Origin: Gammaproteobacteria bacterium
Lineage (GTDB): Bacteria; Pseudomonadota; Gammaproteobacteria; UBA4575
Direction of reading: 5' to 3'
Length of the DNA: 23,164 bases
Assembly (NCBI GenBank): GCA_027297825.1
Contig: JAPUHH010000202.1
Location: forward strand, 1-23,164
Below are positions 8,294 to 15,984 of this stretch, in pieces (within the stretch, counting starts at the first letter, position 1; each line of letters opens with the position of its first letter). The translations under genes were made by a program, and so were the position numbers. The notes below the pieces were generated by a model. The model was not told the origin of the DNA. It searched no databases and was given only the letters and a program-made list of their open reading frames with translations.

Positions 8294-8719
8294 ATGATTC
8301 AACATAGATTATTGCATTTCAGATTTACCCTAATTTGCATAAGTGTCTATATTTAAAACAATTTTATATCTGCATCTGTTGTTGAAAAGTATGTCTTAAA
8401 CCGTTCGTCGCTAGATGTATTTAAGAAATTTCAGAGTAATGCATCGCAAATTAACAAACTACCTAATGAGGATGAGCGCGTAGCAATTCGTAGTATTTTT
8501 ACCGAAACAAAATCTTTAATAGATGGCATTCTTTATAACAATCATGTTCTAAAAAAATTTCAATATTTACGCCGCAAGATAAAAACAACCGGAGCATTTT
8601 CAGTAGAGATAGAGGAAGTGGATAATGTGACTCAGCAAATGTATATGCTTTGTGGTCAATTGCGGCAGCAACATCGCGAATTTCTAACAAGTCTCAGTAC
8701 CTTAAAATCCTATTTTTAG
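8294..8719 (+). pseudogene. Unrecognised protein with in-frame TAA at codon 21
   Basis: ATG 8294 opens a frame with a signal-peptide-like start (MIQHRLLHFRFTLICISVYI), which hits TAA at 8354-8356. The same frame then stays open for 120 codons to TAG at 8717-8719 and looks coding: amphipathic helices such as VVEKYVLNRSSLDVFKKFQ, QYLRRKIKTTGAFSVEIEEV and LRQQHREFLTSLSTL. No ATG, GTG or TTG lies early in the open part; the first are near its C-terminal third. If read through it would be a secreted, helical protein of about 141 residues. I recognise no family. A nonsense mutation, a sequence error or a non-standard start are the alternatives. The end lies 28 bp from the convergent bepA stop. Confidence 0.5.
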
Positions 8720-8746
8720 TTTTATTTAAGGTGTAAAATAAGCCCG

Positions 8747-10231
8747 TCAATATTTGAAATTTTCACGTTTTTGTCGAAATTCCCGCAACTGACTTTTTTT
8801 AGCCTCGATACGAGCTTTTGCATTTGAGTCTATCCCAGGCGACCTTAACGACAATTGAATTTGTTCCATTGCAGATCCATATTGTCCATGTGCTGCATAA
8901 AAATCACTCAGGGATTCGTGACTGCGCCAGGGCATATTCGCTTTGCTTGCTGCTTTAGCAATGAGTTGATCAATGGCTGGGTTTTGTTGGTTAGCGCTAC
9001 TTAGTTGATCAAGTTTTTGTAACGCATTACGTGCTTGATTTTCTTCAATTAAGCTTGCTGCTAAATAATAAACAATAGGCAAATTGTTAGGGTATACCTG
9101 ATCTAAGGCTTCTAAAGATTTCTTTGCTTTGTATGCTTGCCCTGCTGCAATATTTACTTGAGCCATCGCAAGTTTAATGGTTACTTCATTGTCTGCGGTG
9201 ATTTGTATTTTTTCTAATTGTTTGATGGCTTGTTGACTTTTACCTGTCCGGTTTAATGCGAGTGCATAAGTGTAATTGTCGGTATCATTCAGCGCCCCAG
9301 ATGATTTGCTAGCCTTCCTGAAATGATCAATGATTTGACTTGGGTTGGTAGAAATCGCAATGGTACGTGCTCTTGTATAATTAAAATGGATAGTATTTGA
9401 GGTGAATGATCCTTGATACTGGTTCGCTCTTGCTTTTGATTCACTCACACGATTTAAGGTTAGCGGGTGTGAACTTAAGAACTCAGGTATTTGTCCTCGG
9501 TTTAGCTGAGTATGCTTGTTGAGTCGGTCAAAAAAAAGTGGCATTCCTTGTGGATCTATATTCGCGCTGACAAGGAGCTGCATTCCTATCCGGTCCGCTT
9601 CTTTTTCAAAACTCCTAGTGTAAGCAAGTTGTCGTTGTTGCAGTTCTCCTTGGGATGTATATATTGCGGCTAGTCCAAGGTCGCTGCCGCCATAAGCAGC
9701 TACAAGTATGGATCCTAAGAAGGTAAGTGCAGAAATCACACTGAAAGATTTTGCATTGGCAAAATTTCGTGCGATATGGCGTTGAGTAACGTGTGCAATT
9801 TCATGAGCCAGCACACTTGCTACTTCACTTTCTTGTTGGCCAAGCGTGAGTAGACCGCTATTGATTACTACGATTCCGCCTGGTAAGGCAAACGCATTAA
9901 CATTAGGGTTAAATACCAGCAAAAAAGTAAAAGGAAAATTTGAATTAAGCCCACCCGATGTAATTCGAGTGCCTAAAGAATGAATATATTGACTGAGTTC
10001 AGGGTCATTTGAGATAGGTAAATGCCCACGCACTTCTGCGATTAATATTCGACCAAGCTCAATCTCTTTAGCAAGGCTGAGTTCCGCGCTAGCAGGCCCC
10101 CCAATGTCAGGCAGATTGCTATCTGTAAAAGACAACTGCGGTATAGCGATAAGCATCAGACATGCGAACGTATAAAATATACGTTTAGATCGCGCTGCAA
10201 AAGTACGGTAATGAGGTGAATTGTTTGTCAT
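8747..10231 (-). CDS. bepA: BepA-like M48 metalloprotease with TPR domain
   Basis: A 494-residue periplasmic zinc protease. Residues 1 to about 36 contain a basic region and hydrophobic FACLMLIAIPQLSF signal sequence. The M48 catalytic domain follows: HEIAH at residues 143-147 supplies two zinc ligands and the catalytic Glu, and FEKEADRIG near 208-215 supplies the third ligand. NVNAFALPGGIVVINSGLL just before it is the strongly conserved substrate-edge strand. The C-terminal half (about 290-490) is TPR-like with repeated Ala/Leu helices. Length and architecture fit BepA (YfgC), which in E. coli assists LptD and BAM-dependent outer-membrane assembly and degrades stalled LptD. It is divergent from the TusA-family gene across a 236-bp AT-rich region. 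Confidence 0.92.
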   Translation of the reverse strand: MTNNSPHYRTFAARSKRIFYTFACLMLIAIPQLSFTDSNLPDIGGPASAELSLAKEIELGRILIAEVRGHLPISNDPELSQYIHSLGTRITSGGLNSNFPFTFLLVFNPNVNAFALPGGIVVINSGLLTLGQQESEVASVLAHEIAHVTQRHIARNFANAKSFSVISALTFLGSILVAAYGGSDLGLAAIYTSQGELQQRQLAYTRSFEKEADRIGMQLLVSANIDPQGMPLFFDRLNKHTQLNRGQIPEFLSSHPLTLNRVSESKARANQYQGSFTSNTIHFNYTRARTIAISTNPSQIIDHFRKASKSSGALNDTDNYTYALALNRTGKSQQAIKQLEKIQITADNEVTIKLAMAQVNIAAGQAYKAKKSLEALDQVYPNNLPIVYYLAASLIEENQARNALQKLDQLSSANQQNPAIDQLIAKAASKANMPWRSHESLSDFYAAHGQYGSAMEQIQLSLRSPGIDSNAKARIEAKKSQLREFRQKRENFKY

Positions 10232-10365
10232 TTACGATATGACTGCTAATTACGCAAATCGTTTACAGCATTATAACGGTTAACAAATTTTTAAAGTGGA
10301 TTTAAAGTTTCGGCGTTCAATTTGCAATTAAGCATATAAATCATCAGAGGTTCAAGCTAAAATAT

Positions 10366-10401
10366 TTGCTAGCCCATATAATAATATAATGATATTATAA
10401 T
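10366..10401 (+). promoter_or_regulatory. AT-rich palindrome and -10-like sequences upstream of tusA
   Basis: In the divergent bepA/tusA interval a perfect inverted repeat ATAATAT / ATATTAT (10381-10387, 10392-10398, loop AATG) overlaps two TATAAT boxes at 10377-10382 and 10396-10401. No -35 box is well placed; TTGCTA at 10366-10371 has the wrong spacing. It is a promoter or operator candidate by position and composition only. Confidence 0.3.
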
Positions 10402-10467
10402 ATGAATTATGCTTTTAGGGCCCATCGCCTGTAAGTTACTATAGATATGAATTATGAGGAATTACAA

Positions 10468-10698
10468 ATGGTTGAGTTTGATCAAGAGCTAGATGCATGT
10501 GGATTAAATTGCCCACTACCAATATTAAGGGCAAAGAAATCATTGAATAGTTTGGAATCAGGTAAAGTGTTGCATATCATCGCAACGGATCCAGGTGCGG
10601 TTAAAGATTTTGAGGCATTTTCTAAGCAAACCGGCAACGAGCTTTTAGACTCTAGCGAAAAAGACGGAAAGTTTTATTTTCGCATCAAGAAAAAATAA
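10468..10698 (+). CDS. tusA: TusA-family sulfurtransferase
   Basis: A 76-residue protein from ATG 10468, favoured over ATG 10447 because GAGGA at 10456-10460 has correct spacing. It shows the defining CGLNCPLPIL segment: the Cys-Pro-Leu-Pro motif whose Cys carries persulfide sulfur in TusA. The remaining fold, ATDPGAVKDFEAF and a basic RIKKK tail, is also standard. TusA-type carriers move sulfur from IscS towards tRNA 2-thiouridine formation and other pathways in the cytoplasm; family members without that role are common, so the exact pathway is inferred. A second, frameshifted copy with the same predicted length lies at 21109-21339. This copy is divergent from bepA and 151 bp before ilvH. 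Confidence 0.85.
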   Translation: MVEFDQELDACGLNCPLPILRAKKSLNSLESGKVLHIIATDPGAVKDFEAFSKQTGNELLDSSEKDGKFYFRIKKK

Positions 10699-10849
10699 AA
10701 ATATTATTTGATTTGTTTAGTGTCACTCCGTGCCACTATTGAGAAACCATATATAGTTGTTGTATTGACGCTAGATACCTATTGGATTAAGTGTCAGGTT
10801 TAATGTTTTCTATATTTATCTAATAAATTTTTGATATTTGATACTGCAA

Positions 10850-11350
10850 ATGCGGCACATTATTTCGATATTGTTAGAAAATGAAGCGGGCGCTTTATCT
10901 AGAGTCTCAGGATTATTCTCTGCGCGCGGCTATAACATTGAATCATTAACAGTAGCTCCCACTGATGATCCTACGGTCTCGAGAATTACTGTTGTTACAG
11001 GTGGAAGCGAAGATGTTATTGAACAGATTAAAAATCAGCTCAATAAACTTGTAGATGTAGTTAAAGTGCTTGATCTGACTGCGGATGTGCATGTTGAGAG
11101 AGAAATACTACTGTTAAAATTGCGCGACACAGATGCAACACAAGCTGTATTGGATATTTTAACAAATGAATATGCTGGAATAGTAGTTGACCATTCAAAT
11201 AGTACAATTGTTGTAGAAATTACGGGCACCTATGAAAAAATAGATCGCGCGATACAAGCCGTGCCGAATGAAGTGATACATGAGCTTGTTCGATCAGGCG
11301 CATTGGGTATAACGGCAGGAAAGACAGTTTTAAAATTAGAATCAATGTGA
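10850..11350 (+). CDS. ilvH: Acetolactate synthase small (regulatory) subunit
   Basis: A 166-residue ACT-domain protein. The N-terminal MRHIISILLENEAGALSRV and the following GLFSARGYNIESLTVAPTDD are nearly invariant in IlvH, the subunit that activates the catalytic IlvI/IlvB chain and carries the valine feedback site. HVEREILLLKL and the C-terminal half follow as usual. ATG 10850 is used because MRHI is the conserved family start; an upstream in-frame TTG at 10838 is less likely. No good ribosome site is visible. The large catalytic subunit normally lies immediately upstream but is replaced here by tusA. It is 31 bp upstream of ilvC and probably shares its transcript. Confidence 0.95.
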   Translation: MRHIISILLENEAGALSRVSGLFSARGYNIESLTVAPTDDPTVSRITVVTGGSEDVIEQIKNQLNKLVDVVKVLDLTADVHVEREILLLKLRDTDATQAVLDILTNEYAGIVVDHSNSTIVVEITGTYEKIDRAIQAVPNEVIHELVRSGALGITAGKTVLKLESM

Positions 11351-11381
11351 GTTTAAGCGTGAAGTTAAAGGGAGAGTGTGT

Positions 11382-12398
11382 ATGAATATTTTTTATGATA
11401 AAGATGCTGATCTATCAGTTATTCAAGGTAAGCAGGTAGCGATCATCGGTTATGGCTCTCAAGGCCATGCACATGCAAATAATTTACAAGATTCTGGGGT
11501 TAAGGTAACCGTGGGTTTGCGCGAAGGCTCTTCATCTTTTGCTAAAGCTAAAAATGCTGGTATTAATGCAAAGTCAATTGAGGATGCGGTAAAAGAATCT
11601 GACATTATTATGGTGTTGGCGCCAGATGAACATCAAAGCAAACTATATAAGGATGCGATTGAGCCAAATATTAAACATGGAGCAACACTTGCATTTGCTC
11701 ATGGCTTCAATATTCATTTCAAGGGTATTACACCAAGGGAAGATTTAGACGTAATTATGATTGCACCTAAAGGCCCAGGGCATTTAGTTCGCTCCACCTA
11801 TGTGCAAGGGGGAGGGGTTCCTACATTAATCGCGATTCATCAAGATAGCTCAGGCAATGCAAAAAACACGGCTATGTCTTATGCCTCCGCAAACGGTGGT
11901 GGACGTGCAGGAATTATCGAAACAACATTTAAGGAAGAAACTGAAACCGATTTATTTGGTGAGCAAGCAGTTTTATGTGGCGGTGCTACCTCATTGGTGC
12001 AAGCGGGATTTGAAACATTGGTTGAAGCAGGTTATGCACCGGAGATGGCTTATTTTGAATGTTTGCATGAGCTTAAACTTATTGTAGATCTAATGTATGA
12101 GGGTGGAATAGCCAATATGCGTTATTCCATCTCCAACACGGCTGAGTATGGCGACCTTACTCGCGGGCCGCGAATTATTAACGCCGATACTAAGTCGGAA
12201 ATGAAACGTATCCTTGATGAAATTCAGTCAGGTCAATTCGCTAAAGAGTTTATAGAAGAGAATCGAACCGGCGCAAAAAATATGCAGGTTTTACGTGAAA
12301 AGGGACGTCAGCACCCAATCGAAGAAGTTGGTGCAAAGTTGCGTAGCATGATGCCTTGGATTAAATCTAATAAATTAGTAGATCAAGCTAAAAATTAA
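11382..12398 (+). CDS. ilvC: Ketol-acid reductoisomerase (NADP+), class I
   Basis: A 338-residue enzyme that converts acetolactate or acetohydroxybutyrate to the dihydroxy acids in valine, leucine and isoleucine synthesis, using NADPH and Mg2+. The Rossmann motif IIGYGSQGHAHANNL is near the N-terminus, followed by AFAHGFNIHF and MIAPKGPGHLVR; the knotted C-terminal domain has acidic metal ligands in ETETDLFGEQAVLCGG and the ECLHELKLIVDLMYEGG helix. Length fits class I. ATG 11382 is chosen over GTG 11376 because GGGAG at 11370-11374 spaces correctly to it and MNIFYDKDADL is the usual start. A palindrome follows the stop, before psd. Confidence 0.97.
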   Translation: MNIFYDKDADLSVIQGKQVAIIGYGSQGHAHANNLQDSGVKVTVGLREGSSSFAKAKNAGINAKSIEDAVKESDIIMVLAPDEHQSKLYKDAIEPNIKHGATLAFAHGFNIHFKGITPREDLDVIMIAPKGPGHLVRSTYVQGGGVPTLIAIHQDSSGNAKNTAMSYASANGGGRAGIIETTFKEETETDLFGEQAVLCGGATSLVQAGFETLVEAGYAPEMAYFECLHELKLIVDLMYEGGIANMRYSISNTAEYGDLTRGPRIINADTKSEMKRILDEIQSGQFAKEFIEENRTGAKNMQVLREKGRQHPIEEVGAKLRSMMPWIKSNKLVDQAKN

Positions 12399-12409
12399 AT
12401 TCGTTTTTG

Positions 12410-12429
12410 CATGATATATTTATATCATG
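12410..12429 (+). repeat. Perfect 9-bp palindrome between ilvC and psd
   Basis: CATGATATA-TT-TATATCATG, arms 12410-12418 and 12421-12429, ends 10 bases before the psd ATG at 12440. A T5 run precedes rather than follows it on the + strand, so it is not a canonical forward terminator. It could be an operator, an mRNA-processing hairpin or a translation-modulating hairpin near the psd start, which lacks a clear ribosome site. Confidence 0.5.
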
Positions 12430-12439
12430 AGCCATCGCA

Positions 12440-13057
12440 ATGATTCCAATTACTAAAGAAGTACGTCTGTTTTTATTAGTGGTTGGGGGGTTGATTGCAG
12501 CCGTTCATTACAAATATGGTGTTGCGTTTGCGTGGCCTGCATGGCTGCTGTTTACAATGCTGTTGCTTCTATTTCGTGATTTCAAACGTGCTGTCCCCGC
12601 CATTCCATTAGCGATTGTTAGTCCTATTGATGGCAAGGTTGTGCGAGTTGAGAATGTGTATGATCCTTATTTAGCTCGCAATGCTCAAATTATTTGTTTG
12701 CAACAATCTATTCTGGGTGAGGTTAATGTGCATAGCCCGTGTGAAGGTAGAGTGCAGAATTTATGGGTGACTTCTCCCACAACTCCTTTATATTCGCAAT
12801 TAGCAGTTTGGGTTCAAACCGATGAACAAGATGATGTTGTAATGGCAGCAAATTTAGATTCTGCGTTACGACATGCTAGTTGCAATATCAGCGTAGGTGA
12901 GAGGCTAGGCCAAGGACAGCGCTGTGGCTTTATGGCATTTGCTTGTGAAGTGGTGATTTATTTGCCGGAAACTGCTCATATTGTAGTAAAGGTAGGACAA
13001 TCGGTTCGCGCCGGCAGCGATATGTTGGCAGAATTCGTCCATATAACAACTTCTTAG
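12440..13057 (+). CDS. psd: Phosphatidylserine decarboxylase-like protein, variant active site
   Basis: A 205-residue protein with the short (type II-like) phosphatidylserine decarboxylase layout: membrane-associated N-terminus with hydrophobic stretches (VRLFLLVVGGLIAA and WLLFTMLLLLF) then FRD, SPIDGKVV with Asp64, NVHSPCEG with His98, and a C-terminal beta domain ending VKVGQSVRAG. In the E. coli enzyme the D-H-S triad drives self-cleavage at a Gly-Ser pair, the Ser becoming the pyruvoyl group. Asp64 and His98 align well with that Asp and the second His, but the Gly-Ser site is Ala168-Cys169 here (GFMAFACEVVIYLP), and the preceding D-x-H is also changed. It may process through Cys, be inactive, or have another role. 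Position before pssA supports a phospholipid link. No clear ribosome site. Confidence 0.75.
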   Translation: MIPITKEVRLFLLVVGGLIAAVHYKYGVAFAWPAWLLFTMLLLLFRDFKRAVPAIPLAIVSPIDGKVVRVENVYDPYLARNAQIICLQQSILGEVNVHSPCEGRVQNLWVTSPTTPLYSQLAVWVQTDEQDDVVMAANLDSALRHASCNISVGERLGQGQRCGFMAFACEVVIYLPETAHIVVKVGQSVRAGSDMLAEFVHITTS

Positions 13058-13087
13058 TAAATTATATGAAACTAGTACATAAATCCT

Positions 13088-13870
13088 ATGGCTAATGGCA
13101 AACCAAGTAAGGGTATTTACCTACTGCCTAACTTATTCACAACTGGGGCCTTGTTCGCCGGTTTTTATGCCATTATTGCTGCGACTACAGATCGATTTGA
13201 ACAAGCTGCAATCGCAATTGTTGTAGCAATGTTACTAGATGGATTTGATGGGCGAGTTGCACGCATGACTCAAACGACAAGCGAATTTGGTACGCAGTAC
13301 GACAGCATTTCCGATATGGTCTCGTTTGGTGTGGCGCCATCATTAGTCATGTATGAATGGGCGTTGATTCATTTTGCAGACTTCCCTTGGGTTTGGTCCA
13401 AATTGGGTTGGTTGGCAGCATTTTTTTACACCGCGGCGGCGGCATTACGTCTAGCTAGGTTTAATGCTCGAGCAGCGGTTACTAGTAAACGATATTTTCA
13501 AGGTTTACCCAGTCCTGCCGCGGCGGCGGCATTAGTTGGATTTATTTGGGTTTGTCATGATATGCAACTGTCGCGTGCAGATTTTGCGATACCCGCGCTT
13601 ATTGCGACTATTATGCTTGGCGCATTTATGGTGAGTAATTTCAGCTACTATAGTTTCAAAGATATTAACCCTGGTGAGCGAGTGCCATTTTTTGCCATTC
13701 TAGCGATAGTGATTGGTTTTATATTGGCATCTATTGATACGCCTAAACTATTTTTTGCCATTTTTGCGGTTTATGCCTTGTCAGGTCCAGTTACATATCT
13801 GCTACGTTTGCGTCGCAAACGTCATTCTCATCGCGCTGACTTGAGCCAGCATCGTGAGGACAAGCCTTAA
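13088..13870 (+). CDS. pssA: CDP-diacylglycerol-serine O-phosphatidyltransferase
   Basis: A 260-residue integral membrane enzyme of the CDP-alcohol phosphatidyltransferase family, making phosphatidylserine from CDP-diacylglycerol and L-serine. The family motif D-G-x2-A-R-x8-G-x3-D-x3-D is read as DGRVARMTQTTSEFG followed by TQYDSISDMVSFG. Five or more hydrophobic segments follow, including LGWLAAFFYTAAAALRL, FAIPALIATIMLGAFMV and FAILAIVIGFILAS. The C-terminus is basic (LRLRRKRHSHR). The opening GIYLLPNLFTTGALFAGFYA is characteristic of the Bacillus-like PssA subclass. It sits 30 bp after the psd-like gene, so the two enzymes would act in sequence. The start ATG 13088 lacks a strong ribosome site. 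Confidence 0.95.
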   Translation: MANGKPSKGIYLLPNLFTTGALFAGFYAIIAATTDRFEQAAIAIVVAMLLDGFDGRVARMTQTTSEFGTQYDSISDMVSFGVAPSLVMYEWALIHFADFPWVWSKLGWLAAFFYTAAAALRLARFNARAAVTSKRYFQGLPSPAAAAALVGFIWVCHDMQLSRADFAIPALIATIMLGAFMVSNFSYYSFKDINPGERVPFFAILAIVIGFILASIDTPKLFFAIFAVYALSGPVTYLLRLRRKRHSHRADLSQHREDKP

Positions 13871-14207
13871 TCTTGGGCGCGAATCTCTATTAATTTCAAC
13901 TGCTGGTAAATAATTTGTGGAATATAGGTGCGTGGCAAGCTATATTCAGTCCTATGAAGCACAAATTCCCACATATTCAATTTGTATCTATTGAAGACTT
14001 TCAATGCACTTCAGTTTTTGCCTTTTCTTTTTTAGCGCTGCTGCCGTACTAGCGGCATAATTCTGTACCTGGCGAGGCTAATACGCAGTTTCAAATTATT
14101 TTTACGTTCTCAATCAAGGATTTTCTTATTGAGATTCAAGCGATATGATCTGGTTTAAGAACAAAATTTTTGAGCTGAAAACCAGTTAAATTTTACGTTA
14201 GGAGAGC
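13871..14207 (+). promoter_or_regulatory. Hairpin-rich leader between pssA and leuA
   Basis: This 337-bp stretch has no sizeable gene but several inverted repeats in series: GAATATAG / CTATATTC (13920-13927, 13940-13947), ACAAATT / AATTTGT (13961-13967, 13979-13985), TGCCG / CGGCA around TACTAG near 14041-14057, CTCAAT-c-AAG / CTT-ATTGAG (about 14109-14133), and CTGGTTT / AAACCAG at about 14150-14184. Two short ATG frames lie inside: 14004-14060 (18 codons, MHFSFCLFFFSAAAVLAA) and 14145-14189 (14 codons, MIWFKNKIFELKTS), the second spanning the last hairpin. Neither has a run of leucine codons, so classical leucine attenuation is not supported. A structured leader for leuA is plausible. Confidence 0.4.
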
Positions 14208-15758
14208 ATGGCAGTGGCTACTAAGGAAAAATTGGTAATTTTTGATACCACTTTGCGTGATGGTGAGCAAAGTCCAGGTGCGTCGATGACACGCGATGAA
14301 AAAGTTCGCATTGCAAAGTCATTAGAACGCATGAAAGTGGATATTATTGAAGCAGGTTTCCCAATGGCAAGCATAGGGGATTTTGAATCCGTGCAAGCTG
14401 TAGCGGCAGCAGTGAAAGATAGTACCGTATGCGGATTAGCGCGTGCACTCGATAAGGATATCGATCGAGCGGGTGAAGCATTAAAGTCTGCAGCGTCTTC
14501 AAGAATTCATACATTTATTGCAACTTCACCGATACACATGCAGCGCAAGTTGCGTATGACGGAAGATCAAGTGGTGGAACAAGCGATCGCTGCGGTAAAG
14601 CGAGCAAGAAAATATACCGACAATGTAGAGTTTTCTCCTGAAGATGCAGGCCGTTCTGAATTTGAATTTTTATGCAGAATCATTGAAGTGGCGATTCGTG
14701 CTGGCGCGAAAACAATTAATATTCCAGATACCGTGGGTTATAACATCCCACACCAATTTGGTGACTTAGTCGGAAGGTTAATTGAAAACATTCCTAATGC
14801 AGATCAAGCTATATTTTCAGTCCATTGTCACAATGATTTAGGTTTGGCTGTTGCCAATTCACTTTCTGCAGTTTTGCATGGCGCAAGACAAGTTGAATGT
14901 ACCATAAATGGATTGGGCGAACGTGCAGGCAATGCTTCTTTAGAAGAAGTGGTGATGTCGGTGCAAACACGTCAAGATGTATTTCCATGTGAAACCAGTC
15001 TCGATACGACACAGATAGTGCCGATTTCTCGGATGGTATCTACTATTACTGGATTTCCGGTGCAGCCCAATAAAGCGATTGTTGGAGCAAATGCATTTGC
15101 GCATGAGTCAGGAATTCATCAAGACGGCGTGCTTAAAGCTCGCGAAACCTATGAAATTATGCGGGCAGAAGATGTGGGTTGGGCTGCAAACAAAATTATT
15201 TTAGGCAAGCACTCTGGCCGTAATGCATTTCGTACTCGTTTAGATGAGTTAGGAATCACCTTTGAAACAGAAGATGAATTAAATAATGCTTTTGCAGGTT
15301 TTAAAGACTTGGCTGATCGTAAGCATGAAATATTTGACGAAGATTTGCATGCGCTTGTTTCAGACACAGGCTTAGGAAATAATGGTTACTGTAAATTAGT
15401 TGCATTAATGGCACATTCTGAAACGGGTAGTACCCCCAGTGCGAAAATAACATTGATGGTGAATGGAAAAGAGGTGACCGCAACCGCAAATGGCGGGGGG
15501 CCGGTTGATGCCACGTTTTGTGCAATAGAGGAAATTGTAGAAAGTCAAACGCAATTACAACTCTATTCGGTAAATAATATTACTACGGGCACAGATGCGC
15601 AGGGCGAGGTTACGGTGCGTTTACAAAAGGCTGGGAGAATTGTCAACGGTCATGGAGCTGATACGGATATCGTAATTGCATCAGCTAAAGCTTATATTCA
15701 TGCACTAAACAAACTTGTTAGACCAGAAGAACGCGCGCATCCTCAACATGACGTTTAG
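14208..15758 (+). CDS. leuA: 2-isopropylmalate synthase
   Basis: A 516-residue enzyme that condenses acetyl-CoA with 2-oxoisovalerate, the first committed step of leucine synthesis. The TIM-barrel catalytic domain starts with FDTTLRDGEQSPGASM (metal-binding Asp and catalytic Arg), and has SVHCHNDLGLAVANS with the H-x-H metal ligands and INGLGERAGNASLEE. The FAHESGIHQDGVLK helix and the C-terminal LeuA regulatory domain (from about residue 395, with GGGPVDATFCAIE) are complete, so leucine feedback control is expected. AGGAG at 14200-14204 precedes the ATG closely. It follows ilvC-psd-pssA on the same strand after a structured leader, which may give it separate control. Confidence 0.97.
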   Translation: MAVATKEKLVIFDTTLRDGEQSPGASMTRDEKVRIAKSLERMKVDIIEAGFPMASIGDFESVQAVAAAVKDSTVCGLARALDKDIDRAGEALKSAASSRIHTFIATSPIHMQRKLRMTEDQVVEQAIAAVKRARKYTDNVEFSPEDAGRSEFEFLCRIIEVAIRAGAKTINIPDTVGYNIPHQFGDLVGRLIENIPNADQAIFSVHCHNDLGLAVANSLSAVLHGARQVECTINGLGERAGNASLEEVVMSVQTRQDVFPCETSLDTTQIVPISRMVSTITGFPVQPNKAIVGANAFAHESGIHQDGVLKARETYEIMRAEDVGWAANKIILGKHSGRNAFRTRLDELGITFETEDELNNAFAGFKDLADRKHEIFDEDLHALVSDTGLGNNGYCKLVALMAHSETGSTPSAKITLMVNGKEVTATANGGGPVDATFCAIEEIVESQTQLQLYSVNNITTGTDAQGEVTVRLQKAGRIVNGHGADTDIVIASAKAYIHALNKLVRPEERAHPQHDV

Positions 15759-15793
15759 AACATCTCATTAGATGTATCTTTTGATCCAATCCT

Positions 15794-15942
15794 ACGTTGT
15801 GGCACTTTCTGTAATGCTCATTTACGCCTTGTTTGCTTCACTTAGGGTGAGCTGCGCGTTTCGAAATTACCATGCTGTGCCTTTATGTACAGGATGTACT
15901 GTACGCCAGGTTTGCAGGAGCAAAAACTGGTGAATCAAAACC
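15794..15942 (+). repeat. Intergenic direct repeat, copy A
   Basis: This leuA/UDG interval resembles the rimI/prfC interval (copy B, 17262-17393) in the same orientation. Shared blocks in order are CGTT...GGC..TTT.TG..AT, an identical CTCATTTAC (15817-15825 versus 17284-17292), TTCGAAA, CTGTG...T.TACA, and a 3' block TTTGCAGGAGCAAAAACTGG (from 15911) against TTTGCAGGAACAAAAAACCG in B. Spacing between the end blocks is 94 versus 75 bases, so the copies have diverged by substitution and indels. No protein is encoded by both. Confidence 0.55.
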
Positions 15943-15984
15943 CATCATCTTCTGAGTTATTCTACGGCTAATAGAAATAAAGTG

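Noticed and set aside
11857..12087. 76-codon frame inside ilvC
   Set aside because: Out-of-frame shadow of a strongly conserved enzyme.
14004..14060. Leucine attenuator leader peptide before leuA
   Set aside because: The 18-codon frame has only two leucine codons and no terminator with a T run follows it.
13990..14110. Third, inverted copy of the UDG/rimI flanking repeat
   Set aside because: Only short matches such as AGTTTTTGC and CTGGCG; the order of blocks is not kept.
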